A DNA stretch of 64,000 nt from Caenibius sp. WL (GTDB lineage Bacteria; Pseudomonadota; Alphaproteobacteria; Sphingomonadales; Sphingomonadaceae): contig NZ_CP081844.1 in NCBI RefSeq assembly GCF_019803445.1, positions 632,501-696,500 on the forward strand, given 5' to 3'. The notes under the pieces are model-generated. The model was not told the origin of the DNA. It made no database searches and saw only the letters and a list, made by a program, of their open reading frames with translations. The position numbers and the translations under genes are program-made. Shown here piece after piece: positions 9,046 through 17,544 of the stretch (the first letter of the stretch is position 1; every line of letters begins with the position of its first letter).

Positions 9046-9321
9046 ATGGCGATGGCCGTGATACTGCTGGTGGTGACGGGGGCGGCCCTCGGGTGGCTGG
9101 TATCCGTCGTCCGGCAGGTCGACGACTCTTATGAAATCGCCACCAACCTTGCCGTGGGCATGGTTGGGGCCGTGGTGGGCGGCATGATCCTGTGCCCGAT
9201 GATCGGCGGTGCCAATCCCCTGCTCGGCATGTACGGCATGGCCACGCTAGTGCTTTCGTTCGGCACGGCCTGCGGTGCGCTGGCAGTGTTCCATATCGCG
9301 AGCACCCGGGCGATCCGGTAA
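9046..9321 (+). CDS. Small membrane protein, possibly transglycosylase-associated (GlsB/YeaQ-like)
   Basis: A 91-residue protein with three hydrophobic helices rich in Gly and Ala (AVILLVVTGAALGWLVSVV, VGMVGAVVGGMILCP, ATLVLSFGTACGALAVFHI). AAGGAG sits 7 nt before the chosen ATG; the ATG six bases earlier is too close to it. The Gly-rich membrane pattern recalls the GlsB/YeaQ/YmgE stress-envelope family, but the match is weak. No partner gene is evident. Confidence 0.6.
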   Translation: MAMAVILLVVTGAALGWLVSVVRQVDDSYEIATNLAVGMVGAVVGGMILCPMIGGANPLLGMYGMATLVLSFGTACGALAVFHIASTRAIR

Positions 9322-9396
9322 AAGGCGCCGGGCACTGTTCCTGTCTTCAATCTCGAAGCGCTTCCGGTAATCCTCCGGAATATCGTGTGATCGCAG

Positions 9397-9630
9397 CTAT
9401 TGCGGTGTCGCGGGTTTTTCCGTGTCATCCCGCTTTTGATCCGCAGTGGTGGCGGGTTTGGCGGGCGGATAGCGGCTTTCGATCATTTTCGCCGCTTCAT
9501 CCAGCGCCCGCGCTTCCCCGATGCTTACTCCGCCCGGACCGGGCTCGTTGTCGGCATCGCCGCAGGCTGCGGTCAGCGCGGTGGTGAGAATGGCAAAAGC
9601 GATAAGGGCGGTAGGGTGGCGGTGTTGCAT
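9397..9630 (-). CDS. Small lipoprotein, function unknown
   Basis: A 77-residue precursor with a lipoprotein signal peptide ending in LTTALTAAC, so Cys is the predicted lipidation site. The mature chain is short, charged and Pro-rich near its end (YPPAKPATTADQKRDDTEKP). The ATG chosen places the hydrophobic stretch at the N-terminus; an earlier in-frame start would add 19 residues in front of it. It lies just downstream of another small lipoprotein on the same strand, with a terminator between, so they are probably separate transcripts. Confidence 0.6.
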   Translation of the reverse strand: MQHRHPTALIAFAILTTALTAACGDADNEPGPGGVSIGEARALDEAAKMIESRYPPAKPATTADQKRDDTEKPATPQ

Positions 9631-9662
9631 CGGCCCATCATAGTCTACGTGGCGCACAAGAA

Positions 9663-9693
9663 AAGCGGGCGAACCCGAAGGTTGCACCCGCTT
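9663..9693 (-). terminator. Intrinsic terminator of the Ala-rich lipoprotein gene
   Basis: A 7-bp GC-rich stem (AAGCGGG / CCCGCTT) is followed on the minus strand by TTTTCTT. It lies 43 bp past the stop of the upstream lipoprotein gene. Confidence 0.6.
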
Positions 9694-9735
9694 CCTGTTT
9701 CCGTGCCCGGCCGAGGGCCAAACCGGAAAAACGCC

Positions 9736-10050
9736 TTATTCGGCAGCAGCGCCAGCAGCGGCGGCGTCGGCGGCCGCAGCTGCGGCTGCGGCGCCGGCGG
9801 CTTCCGTCGGATCGGTGGCTTCGGCGGTTTCGTCCGTCTTTTCGGCGGTTGCATCTGCCGGTGCCTGTGCGGCGTCGGTGGTCGCATTCGGGTCAGCCGC
9901 CGGTTCCTGGACGTTTTCGGTCATCGCTTCGTCCGCCGGCATTTCGACCGTGTCGGCCTGTGCATCTTCCGAGGCCTTGTCCGAGCTGCCGCACGCGGAC
10001 AGCGCCAGAACGGTGACGGAAGCGAGCGCGGCATAAACGATCTTTTTCAT
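9736..10050 (-). CDS. Ala-rich small lipoprotein
   Basis: A 104-residue precursor with a lipobox (VTVLALSAC), giving a mature acidic, low-complexity chain of Ala, Glu, Asp and Thr that ends in an almost pure Ala tract (residues about 84-103). It is likely an outer- or inner-membrane lipoprotein with a disordered tail. No catalytic domain is visible. It is transcribed away from the methionine operon regulator, with a 130-bp divergent region between them that holds a hairpin and the regulator's operator. Confidence 0.65.
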   Translation of the reverse strand: MKKIVYAALASVTVLALSACGSSDKASEDAQADTVEMPADEAMTENVQEPAADPNATTDAAQAPADATAEKTDETAEATDPTEAAGAAAAAAAADAAAAGAAAE

Positions 10051-10098
10051 CAGTATCCCTCTTCAATGGCATCATGGCCGCCTCTCGGACGGCAAGGC

Positions 10099-10130
10099 GC
10101 GCGATGCTAACGCAGGGATTCGCATCGCGC
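10099..10130. repeat. Inverted repeat in the divergent lipoprotein/sahR-like promoter region
   Basis: A perfect 9-bp inverted repeat (GCGCGATGC / GCATCGCGC) with a 14-nt loop lies between the two divergent genes. It could be a DNA hairpin or protein site, or a fragment of the GATGC-ended repeat seen near 19.4 kb. Confidence 0.4.
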
Positions 10131-10144
10131 AAACTCAATTCGAC

Positions 10145-10175
10145 TTGCAGATATAAAGTTATCTTTATATATAAT
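10145..10175 (+). promoter_or_regulatory. Promoter and palindromic operator of the methionine operon
   Basis: A perfect TATAAT (-10) lies 5 nt upstream of the regulator's ATG, and TTGCAG is the best -35, with a long 19-bp spacer. Exactly within this spacer is the palindrome ATATAAAG-TTAT-CTTTATAT (10151-10170). No Shine-Dalgarno sequence is present, so transcription may start at or beside the ATG (leaderless). Placement between -35 and -10 suits repression by the ArsR-type product of this gene. The AT-rich half-site resembles SahR-type operators, but this was not computed. Confidence 0.6.
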
Positions 10176-10180
10176 CGCCA

Positions 10181-11197
10181 ATGCAGATTGAATCGCTCCT
10201 CCGCGCTCTTTCCGATCCCAGCCGCCTGCGGATCATGCGTCTGCTTGCCAGTATGGAACTGGCGGTGGGGGAGATCGTGCAGGTCTTGGGGCAAAGCCAG
10301 CCGCGCATTTCCCGCCATGTGAAGATTCTCTGCGATGCCGGGCTGGCCGAACGGCACCGCGAAGGAAGCTGGGTCTATGTGCGCAGCCGGTTGAATGGGC
10401 ACGGCTCCGCGCCGGGCAGCGCATTGGCCGCCACCACTGCCGCGCTGCTGTCCGCCGCCGAACAGGATGACAGCGCGTTTGCCGCCCAGTGCGCGGCGGA
10501 CCGGGCGCGGCTGGCAGCCATCCGCGCGGCGCGTGCGGCGCGTGCGGCAGACTATTTCGCGGCGCGTGCGGTGGAATGGGACCAGTTGCGCGATCTGCTG
10601 TGCGATCCGGTGCGGGTGGAACAGGAACTGTGCCTGGCGCTGGGCGGCGATCTCGGCGTACTGCTCGATATCGGCACGGGCACGGGCCGGATTGCCGAAC
10701 TGCTGTTCGCCCGCGCGGCCCATGTCACCGCGCTCGACCGCAGCCATGACATGCTGGCTCTGGCCCGGGCGCGCCTGCAGGATTTCCCGCCCGAACGGGT
10801 GGAACTGGTGCAGGGCGATTTCACCGCTCTGCCGTTTGCCGATGCCGTGTTCGACACGGTGACGCTGCATCAGGTGCTGCATTATGCGCAGATGCCCGAA
10901 CGCGCGCTGGACGAGGCCGCCCGGGTGACGCGCCCCGGTGGGCGCATCGCGATCGTCGATCTTGCCCCCCACGGGCGGGAGGAACTGCGCGATGTCCATG
11001 CCCATGCCCGGCTTGGTTTCGCGGACGAAGCGATGGCCCACATGCTGGCCGAAGCGGGCTTCGCGCCGCATGTGCCGCGCACGCTGGATGGCGGCGACCT
11101 GACAATCAAGGTCTGGACTGCTACGCGCGGCGCGCTATCGGCGCGCAAGCAACCCATGCCATCCGGCTCTGCCCAAATTCCCTCGCTGTCCTTATAA
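10181..11197 (+). CDS. ArsR-family regulator fused to a SAM-dependent methyltransferase domain (SahR-like)
   Basis: A 338-residue protein with an N-terminal winged helix of the ArsR/SmtB type (MQIESLLRALSDPSRLRIMR; recognition region GQSQPRISRHVKILCDAG, residues about 42-60). A class I methyltransferase domain follows (motif I LLDIGTGTGRIAEL near 160-173, then GDFTALPFADAVFDTVTLHQ). There are no obvious ArsR metal-binding Cys pairs. It heads an operon with metF and metH, so the effector is probably S-adenosylhomocysteine or SAM rather than a metal. This architecture and context match SahR-like regulators of the methionine cycle. The methyltransferase fold may act only as a ligand sensor. A self-binding palindrome precedes the gene. 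Confidence 0.8.
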   Translation: MQIESLLRALSDPSRLRIMRLLASMELAVGEIVQVLGQSQPRISRHVKILCDAGLAERHREGSWVYVRSRLNGHGSAPGSALAATTAALLSAAEQDDSAFAAQCAADRARLAAIRAARAARAADYFAARAVEWDQLRDLLCDPVRVEQELCLALGGDLGVLLDIGTGTGRIAELLFARAAHVTALDRSHDMLALARARLQDFPPERVELVQGDFTALPFADAVFDTVTLHQVLHYAQMPERALDEAARVTRPGGRIAIVDLAPHGREELRDVHAHARLGFADEAMAHMLAEAGFAPHVPRTLDGGDLTIKVWTATRGALSARKQPMPSGSAQIPSLSL

Positions 11198-11226
11198 TCG
11201 ATCCACCCGTGAAAGACGCTGTTTCC

Positions 11227-12150
11227 ATGTCCTCAAGCCACCCGCTGCCCGAAGCGCCACTGTTTGCCGATCTGCCGGGCGATATCGCTGTGTCTTTCGA
11301 ATTCTTCCCGCCCAAGAGCGAGAAGATGGAAGCGCAGCTGTGGGATGCGATCACCCAACTGGCCCCATTGGACCCGAGCTTCGTTTCGGTGACGTATGGC
11401 GCGGGCGGATCGACGCGCGAACGCACGCATGCCACGGTCAGCCGGATCGTGCAGGAAACCGCTCTCGTGCCCGCCGCGCATCTCACCTGCGTCGCCGCCA
11501 GCAAGGACGAGATCGCCGAAATCGCCGATCAATACTGGGATGCGGGCGTGCGCCATATCGTCGCCTTGCGGGGCGATCCACCGCCGGGCGATGGCGGGCG
11601 TTTCGTGCCCCACCCGCAGGGCTATACCGGCGCGGCGGATCTCGTTGCCGGTCTGCGCGCGCGCCACGATTTCGAGATTTCGGTTGCCGCCTATCCCGAA
11701 ATGCACCCCGAAGCGGTGAGCGCCGAAGCCGATCTCGACAATCTCAGGCGCAAGCTCGATGCCGGGGCGACCCGCGCGATCACGCAGTTCTTTTTTGAGA
11801 ACGACGCCTATTTCCGCTTCCTCGACAAAGCGCTGGCGGCGGGGATCACTGCGCCGATCCTGCCCGGGATCATGCCGGTGACCAATTTCGACGCGATCCG
11901 CCGGATGTCGGCCAACACCGAAATCCCCGCGTGGATGGAAGCGATGTTCGCCGGGCTCGACGATCGCCCCGGCCCGCGCGCGTTGGTCTCGGCGGTGGTG
12001 GCCGCCGAACAGTGCCGCCGCCTCTATGCGGGCGGGGTGCGCGATTTTCATTTCTACACGCTCAACCGGGCGGAACAGGCTTATGCCATCTGCCAGCTTC
12101 TGGGCCTTAGACCTGGCCCCGTTCCGGCTGTACAGGAGAATGCCGCATGA
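11227..12150 (+). CDS. metF: Methylenetetrahydrofolate reductase
   Basis: Reduces 5,10-methylene-THF to 5-methyl-THF, the methyl donor for methionine synthase; a cytoplasmic flavoenzyme. At 307 residues it has the bacterial MetF TIM-barrel length. Family motifs are SFEFFPPKSEKME near the N-terminus, SVTYGAGGSTRE, HLTCVAAS and ALRGDPPPGDGG. A GTG at 11209 in frame would add six residues; neither start has a strong ribosome-binding site. Its stop overlaps the next gene by 4 bp (ATGA), placing it directly before the homocysteine-binding part of methionine synthase. Confidence 0.95.
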   Translation: MSSSHPLPEAPLFADLPGDIAVSFEFFPPKSEKMEAQLWDAITQLAPLDPSFVSVTYGAGGSTRERTHATVSRIVQETALVPAAHLTCVAASKDEIAEIADQYWDAGVRHIVALRGDPPPGDGGRFVPHPQGYTGAADLVAGLRARHDFEISVAAYPEMHPEAVSAEADLDNLRRKLDAGATRAITQFFFENDAYFRFLDKALAAGITAPILPGIMPVTNFDAIRRMSANTEIPAWMEAMFAGLDDRPGPRALVSAVVAAEQCRRLYAGGVRDFHFYTLNRAEQAYAICQLLGLRPGPVPAVQENAA

Positions 12151-13214
12151 CCATTGCCGGACCGACCAGCGACGCCGAACAGGCGTTTCGCGCTGCCGCT
12201 GCCGAACGGATTCTCGTGTTCGATGGCGGTTATGGCACCGCGATTCAGAAATATGGGCTGACCGAGGCGGATTATCGCGGCGGGCTCGATCTGGCGAAGG
12301 ACCAGAAGGGCAACAACGATCTGCTGTGTCTCACCCGGCCCGATGTAATCGCCGCGATCCATACCGCCTATTGCGATGCGGGCGCGGACATGATCGAGAC
12401 CAACACGTTCAGTTCCACCCGGATCGCCATGGCCGATTACGGCTGCGAACATCTGGTGCGCGAGATCAATCTGGCCGCCGCGAAGCTGGCGCGTGAGGCG
12501 TGCGATGCGGCGACTGCGAGGGATGGCAAGCGCCGTTTCGTCACCGGTTCGATCGGGCCGACGAACAAGACGCTTTCGCTCTCGCCCGATGTGAACGACC
12601 CCGGCTTCCGAGAAGTGACGTTCGATGAATTGAAAGCGACCTACCGCGAACAGTGCGATGCGCTGATCGAAGGCGGGGTGGATTTCCTGCTGGTCGAAAC
12701 CTGCTTCGACACGTTGAACGCCAAGGTCGCCGGGCTGGCCGCGCGCGAAGCGGCGGAAGCCGCCGGGCGCGAGGTGCCGCTGATGATGAGCTTCACCATC
12801 ACCGATATGAGCGGGCGCAATCTGTCCGGCCATACCGTCACCGCATTCTGGTATGCCCTGCGCCATCTGAAGCCGCTGACGATCGGCATCAACTGCGCTT
12901 TCGGGGCGGACAAGATGCGGCCTTATCTTACCGAATTGGCCAAGGATTGCGATGCGCTGATCCTCGCCTATCCCAACGCGGGCCTGCCCAATGAACTGGG
13001 CCAGTATGACGAACTGCCCGAACGCACGGCGGAACTGATCCGCGAATGGGTGGGTGAAGGGCTGGTCAACATGGTGGGGGGGTGCTGCGGCACCACGCCG
13101 GCGCATATCGGCGCCATCGCGAAAATGGTGGCGGGCGAAGCGGGCCGCGCAGTGCCGCAAACCACGGTCAAGACGCGCCTGGCCGGGCTGGAGCCCTTCA
13201 TCATGGCGGCCTGA
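12147..13214 (+). CDS. metH: Methionine synthase, homocysteine-binding subunit (split MetH N-terminal part)
   Basis: Binds and activates homocysteine through zinc, supplying the N-terminal module of cobalamin-dependent methionine synthase. At 355 residues it covers only this domain. Visible zinc-site segments are GINCAFG (about residue 250) and GGCCGTTPAHI (about 309). ETNTFSSTRIAMADYG and VETCFDTLNAK are typical of the family. The other modules are encoded by the next gene, starting 57 bp downstream, so the enzyme works as two chains. The split is seen in several alphaproteobacteria and is not a sequencing frameshift, since each half has its own start and stop. Confidence 0.92.
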   Translation: MTIAGPTSDAEQAFRAAAAERILVFDGGYGTAIQKYGLTEADYRGGLDLAKDQKGNNDLLCLTRPDVIAAIHTAYCDAGADMIETNTFSSTRIAMADYGCEHLVREINLAAAKLAREACDAATARDGKRRFVTGSIGPTNKTLSLSPDVNDPGFREVTFDELKATYREQCDALIEGGVDFLLVETCFDTLNAKVAGLAAREAAEAAGREVPLMMSFTITDMSGRNLSGHTVTAFWYALRHLKPLTIGINCAFGADKMRPYLTELAKDCDALILAYPNAGLPNELGQYDELPERTAELIREWVGEGLVNMVGGCCGTTPAHIGAIAKMVAGEAGRAVPQTTVKTRLAGLEPFIMAA

Positions 13215-13271
13215 GCCGCCGCGCTTTCCTGCTGCCTGCGGCGTATGGCCGCTGATCCAACGAGAAAATCC

Positions 13272-15878
13272 ATGTCCTCGACTCTTTCCTCCTCCCGCTT
13301 CGTCAATATCGGCGAACGCACCAACGTCACCGGATCGGCCAGGTTCAAGAAGCTGATCATGGCGGGCGACTATACCGCTGCGGTCGAAGTCGCCCGGCAG
13401 CAGGTCGAGAACGGCGCGCAGATTATCGACGTCAACATGGACGAAGGGCTGCTCGATGCGGTCGAGGCGATGACCACGTTCCTCAAGCTGATCGCGGCGG
13501 AGCCCGATATCGCCCGGGTGCCGGTGATGATCGACAGTTCTAAGTGGGAAGTGATCGAAGCCGGGCTCAAATGCGTTTCGGGCAAGCCGATCGTGAACTC
13601 GATCAGCATGAAGGAAGGCGAAGGTCCGTTCCTCGAACAGGCGCGCAAGTGCATGGCCTATGGCGCGGCGGTGGTGGTCATGGCGTTCGACGAGACCGGC
13701 CAGGCCGACACCAAGGAGCGCAAGGTCGAAATCTGCAACCGCGCCTACAAGTTGCTGACGGGTATCGGCTTCCCGCCCGAGGATATTATTTTCGATCCCA
13801 ACGTCTTCGCCGTGGCAACGGGGATCGAGGAGCACGATCGGTACGCGCTCGATTTCATCGAAGCGGTCAAGGAAATCCGCGAAGCCTGCCCGCATGTGCA
13901 CTTTTCGGGCGGCCTGTCGAATCTGTCCTTCAGCTTCCGGGGGAACGAGCCGGTGCGCCGGGCGATGCACTCGGTGTTCCTCTACTACGCCATTCCCGCC
14001 GGGCTCGACATGGCGATTGTCAATGCCGGGCAGCTCGACGTTTACGACACCATCGATCCCGCGCTGCGCGATGCGTGCGAGGACGTGATCCTGATGCGCC
14101 GCCCCGATGCGACCGAGCGGCTGATCGAACTCGCCGAAAGCTTCAAGGGGCAGGACAAGGCGGCCGAGAAAGCCGCCGAGGAATGGCGCGGCTGGGATGT
14201 TGTGCGGCGGCTGGAGCATGCGCTGGTCAAGGGCATCGACCTCCATATCGTCGACGATACCGAAGAAGCGCGGCAGGATATCGCGGCCAGGGGCGGCCGC
14301 CCCATCGAAGTGATCGAAGGCCCGTTGATGGGCGGGATGAACACGGTGGGCGATCTGTTCGGCAGCGGCAAGATGTTCCTGCCGCAAGTCGTCAAATCCG
14401 CGCGCGTGATGAAGAAGGCGGTGGCCCACCTGATCCCCTTCATCGAAGCGGAAAAGGAAGAAGGCGCCAAGGCCAAGGGCCGGATCGTGATGGCGACCGT
14501 GAAAGGCGACGTGCACGATATCGGCAAGAACATCGTCGGCGTGGTGTTGCAGTGCAACGGCTACGAAGTGATCGATCTGGGCGTCATGGTGCCGTGGTCG
14601 ACGATTCTCGATGCCGCGAACGAGAACGATGCCGACATCATCGGCCTGTCCGGCCTCATCACCCCTTCGCTCGATGAGATGGTGACTGTGGGCGAGGAAA
14701 TGCAGCGCGCCGGGATGGATATCCCGCTGCTGATCGGCGGGGCGACCACCAGCAAGGTCCACACCGCGCTGCGGATCGATCCGGCCTATACCGGGCCGGT
14801 GATCCATGTGCTCGACGCCAGCCGCGCGGTGGGCGTGGCCTCGCAGCTTCTCTCGGATACGCAGCGCGACGGCATCGTTGAAAACACGGCGGCGGAATAT
14901 GCGAAGATCCGCGAAGCGCGCGAAGGCAAGGGGCAGACCAAGCTGCTCACGCTGGCCGAAGCGCGGGCCAACGCTTTCACGCCAGATTTTGCCGACAAGC
15001 CCGCCGCGCCCGCGCAGCCGGGGCTGCACCGGTTCGACGACTGGGACCTTACCGATCTGGTCGAATGCTTCGACTGGACGCCGTTCTTCCGCGCATGGGA
15101 ACTGGCGGGCACGTACCCCGCGATCCTTCAGGACGAGGTGGTGGGCGAAAGCGCGCGCAGCCTCTATGCCGATGCGCAGGCGATGCTGGCCCGCATCGTC
15201 GAGGAAAAGTGGCTGACCGCGCGCGGTGTCGCCGCGTTCTGGCCGTGCCGCCGGGACGGGGATGACGTGATTCTCACCGATGGCGATGTCCGCCTGCCGT
15301 TCCTCCGCCAGCAGTTCCCCAAAAGCCGGGGCCGGGCCAATTTCTGTCTGGCCGATTTCATCGATCCGGCGGGCGACTGGCTGGGCGGGTTCGCTGTCGG
15401 CATCCACGGGATCGAGCCGCATCTCGCCCGGTTCAAGGAAAACCACGACGACTATTCGGATATCCTACTGAAAGCGCTGGCCGACCGGTTCGCCGAAGCG
15501 TTCGCCGAACGGCTGCATCAGCATGTCCGCATGGTGCTGTGGGGCTATGCGCCGGACGAGCAGTTCACCAACGAGGCGCTGATCCGCGAAGAATATCGCG
15601 GCATCCGCCCCGCGCCGGGCTATCCCGCCTGCCCCGATCACAGCTTGAAGCCGATCCTGTTCGATCTGCTGGACGCGGGGACCAATGCGGGGATCACGCT
15701 GACCGAAAGCCAGGCGATGTTGCCGACCTCGGCCGTCTCGGGCTTCTATTTCGGCCATCCCGAAAGCCAGTATTTCGGTGTGGCGCGGATCGGGCACGAT
15801 CAGTTGGAAGATTATGCCGGGCGGCGCGGTATCGATCTGGCGGCGGCGGAACGCTGGCTGAGGCCGAATCTCGACTGA
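13272..15878 (+). CDS. metH: Methionine synthase, folate/cobalamin/activation subunit (split MetH C-terminal part)
   Basis: Carries methyl-THF binding, cobalamin binding and reactivation functions of methionine synthase in 868 residues. The N-terminal pterin-binding barrel starts [18 protein letters not shown]. The cobalamin domain has the DxHxxG signature in [14 protein letters not shown] near residue 411, with the His that ligates cobalt, and [13 protein letters not shown] follows. The C-terminal AdoMet activation domain shows [23 protein letters not shown] and [16 protein letters not shown] 13272 is preferred, with a weak GAGA element before it; an in-frame ATG at 13245 is possible. No B12 riboswitch is apparent upstream. 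Confidence 0.94.
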   Translation: MSSTLSSSRFVNIGERTNVTGSARFKKLIMAGDYTAAVEVARQQVENGAQIIDVNMDEGLLDAVEAMTTFLKLIAAEPDIARVPVMIDSSKWEVIEAGLKCVSGKPIVNSISMKEGEGPFLEQARKCMAYGAAVVVMAFDETGQADTKERKVEICNRAYKLLTGIGFPPEDIIFDPNVFAVATGIEEHDRYALDFIEAVKEIREACPHVHFSGGLSNLSFSFRGNEPVRRAMHSVFLYYAIPAGLDMAIVNAGQLDVYDTIDPALRDACEDVILMRRPDATERLIELAESFKGQDKAAEKAAEEWRGWDVVRRLEHALVKGIDLHIVDDTEEARQDIAARGGRPIEVIEGPLMGGMNTVGDLFGSGKMFLPQVVKSARVMKKAVAHLIPFIEAEKEEGAKAKGRIVMATVKGDVHDIGKNIVGVVLQCNGYEVIDLGVMVPWSTILDAANENDADIIGLSGLITPSLDEMVTVGEEMQRAGMDIPLLIGGATTSKVHTALRIDPAYTGPVIHVLDASRAVGVASQLLSDTQRDGIVENTAAEYAKIREAREGKGQTKLLTLAEARANAFTPDFADKPAAPAQPGLHRFDDWDLTDLVECFDWTPFFRAWELAGTYPAILQDEVVGESARSLYADAQAMLARIVEEKWLTARGVAAFWPCRRDGDDVILTDGDVRLPFLRQQFPKSRGRANFCLADFIDPAGDWLGGFAVGIHGIEPHLARFKENHDDYSDILLKALADRFAEAFAERLHQHVRMVLWGYAPDEQFTNEALIREEYRGIRPAPGYPACPDHSLKPILFDLLDAGTNAGITLTESQAMLPTSAVSGFYFGHPESQYFGVARIGHDQLEDYAGRRGIDLAAAERWLRPNLD

Positions 15879-15928
15879 GGCGGTCCGCGCGCCGCTATGC
15901 CGCGCCGTGCGGGATGAGGCGTTCCGGC

Positions 15929-16099
15929 CTAGAGTCTCAGGCTGAGCGTCTGCCGGGTGCGGTATTTGCGCGCCAGTTCGCCATAGGCGCTGACCAGCTT
16001 CTCGTGCATCGCACGCTGTTCCGTGCTGGCGGCGCCCTGCGCCAGATCGCGGTGTTCGCGGGCCCGGCGGCGATAGTAATCGTAGCGGGTGGGAATCAT
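15929..16099 (-). CDS. Small conserved-type hypothetical protein
   Basis: A 56-residue, strongly basic, soluble-looking helix protein (MIPTRYDYYRRRAREHRDLA, then EKLVSAYGELARKYRTRQ). The start is fixed by a strong GGAGGAGAGG ribosome-binding sequence about 4 nt before the ATG; a longer reading frame upstream lacks one. The fold is probably a helical hairpin. Function unknown. It is convergent with the metH subunit gene. Confidence 0.6.
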   Translation of the reverse strand: MIPTRYDYYRRRAREHRDLAQGAASTEQRAMHEKLVSAYGELARKYRTRQTLSLRL

Positions 16100-16280
16100 T
16101 CGCCTCTCCTCCAAGCGGAGAGATAAAGCCAGGACGGGGCCAGAAAAATTGATTGCGGTCAAAATGGTCCGCCGCATGGTGAAATATCCGCCCGAACGGG
16201 CGGCCGGAGGATGTGCCACTGTGGGATTCCGGCCCGGAATTGGGCCATGCGTGCCGCAATTTGCGTGATACTATCGCGCC

Positions 16281-17291
16281 ATGATGACGCCCGATCCCGT
16301 TTCTCCGCCCCGCCGTTCGGTCTGGCCCCATCGTCCGGCGCGCCTCGCTCTGCTGGCCCCTTGCCTGGCGGCCGTGGCCGTGGCGGCGATTCCCGCGCAG
16401 GAACTGATCGCGCAGACGCGCGGCGATCCCTACACCGTCAAGGAAACGGGGCGCGGCTTTGCCCGGTTGCAGGATGCGGTGAACGCCATCGGCGGCGGCA
16501 CCGGAACGATCACGATTGCGCCGGGCCGCTATGCCGATTGCGCGGTGCAGACAGCGGGCGATGTCACCTATTCCGCCGCGCAGCCGGGGCAGGTGATTTT
16601 CGATGGCACGGTGTGCGAAGACAAGGCGGCGCTGGTGCTGCGCGGCTATAATGCCGCCGTATCGGGCATCACGTTCCAGAATATGAAATCGTCCGATGGC
16701 AACGGCGCGGGCATCCGGCTGGAAAAGGGTCATCTCACTGTCGCGCAAAGCTGGTTCAAGGACAGCCAGGAAGGCATTCTCACCGCGGCGGACCCTAGGG
16801 GCCGGATCGTGATCGACAAATCGACGTTCACCAATCTCGGCACCTGCGCCTATTCGGGCGGCTGTTCGCACGCGATCTATGTCGGCGAATACGGTTCGCT
16901 GCGGGTAACCCGCAGCCGGTTCGAGCGCGGGGCGGGGGGCCACTACCTCAAGAGCCGTGCGGCGCGGGTGGAAATCGCCAGCAACAGCTTCGACGATTCG
17001 CAGGGGCGGTGGAGCAATTACCTGATCGATCTGCCGATGGGTTCCACCGGGCAGATCACCAACAACTGGTTCGTGCAGGGCCCCGATCACGAGAACCATT
17101 CGGCGCTCATCGCTGTGGCCGCAGAGGAGCGCAAGAACAGCTCCGACGGGTTGGTGATCGCGGGCAACGATGCCCGTCTCGCGCCCAAAGTGCCGTGGAG
17201 CACGGTTTTCGTCGCCGACTGGTCGGGCAACCGGCTGGAGATCGGCCAGAACACGCTGGGGCCGGGCATCAAGCGGTTCGAAAAGCGCTGA
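16281..17291 (+). CDS. Secreted right-handed parallel beta-helix protein
   Basis: A 336-residue protein with an N-terminal signal/anchor (ALLAPCLAAVAVAAIPAQ, about residues 28-45) followed by a region beginning GRGFARLQDAVNAIGGGTGT. That region marks pectate-lyase-like repeat proteins, in which short strands wind into a coil. Later coils contain Asn and Gly at turn positions (GITFQNMKSS, NSFDDSQ, NNWFVQGP). Such proteins bind or cleave polysaccharides, but no catalytic Arg/Asp set can be assigned here. It has no operon partner. Two adjacent ATGs at the start are equally possible. Confidence 0.75.
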   Translation: MMTPDPVSPPRRSVWPHRPARLALLAPCLAAVAVAAIPAQELIAQTRGDPYTVKETGRGFARLQDAVNAIGGGTGTITIAPGRYADCAVQTAGDVTYSAAQPGQVIFDGTVCEDKAALVLRGYNAAVSGITFQNMKSSDGNGAGIRLEKGHLTVAQSWFKDSQEGILTAADPRGRIVIDKSTFTNLGTCAYSGGCSHAIYVGEYGSLRVTRSRFERGAGGHYLKSRAARVEIASNSFDDSQGRWSNYLIDLPMGSTGQITNNWFVQGPDHENHSALIAVAAEERKNSSDGLVIAGNDARLAPKVPWSTVFVADWSGNRLEIGQNTLGPGIKRFEKR

Positions 17292-17544
17292 TTCCGGCCC
17301 TTGCAGGTTGACGCAGAACGCGGTTGGGATTCCGGGATTTTCTTTTTAATTGAAAGAGTTGTGCCTATTCGGTGTGACTTTTCGCGGGTCTCCCCTTCTA
17401 GATGGGCAATGGCGTTGATCGATGATTGGCAGGCGACCCCGCACCGGCCCTGCATGGCAGATTGCAGCCGTGTAGGAAAACGAAGGTAGGAGAGAGGGCA
17501 ACCGGTTGGCGGCCGCCAGCGTGGCGGGGTCGCCTGATCGCGCC

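Noticed and set aside
12147-13300. Frameshift or sequencing error in metH
   Set aside because: The gap of 57 bp has a proper stop, a new start and no residual homology, so a true gene split is more likely.
12081-15446. A 1121-codon open frame antisense to metH
   Set aside because: It is an artefact of GC-rich codon use; the opposite strand encodes well-conserved MetH domains.
17301-17489. A 62-codon frame in the gap between the beta-helix gene and ribA
   Set aside because: It uses a TTG start with no ribosome-binding sequence and no recognisable composition; the gap is treated as non-coding.
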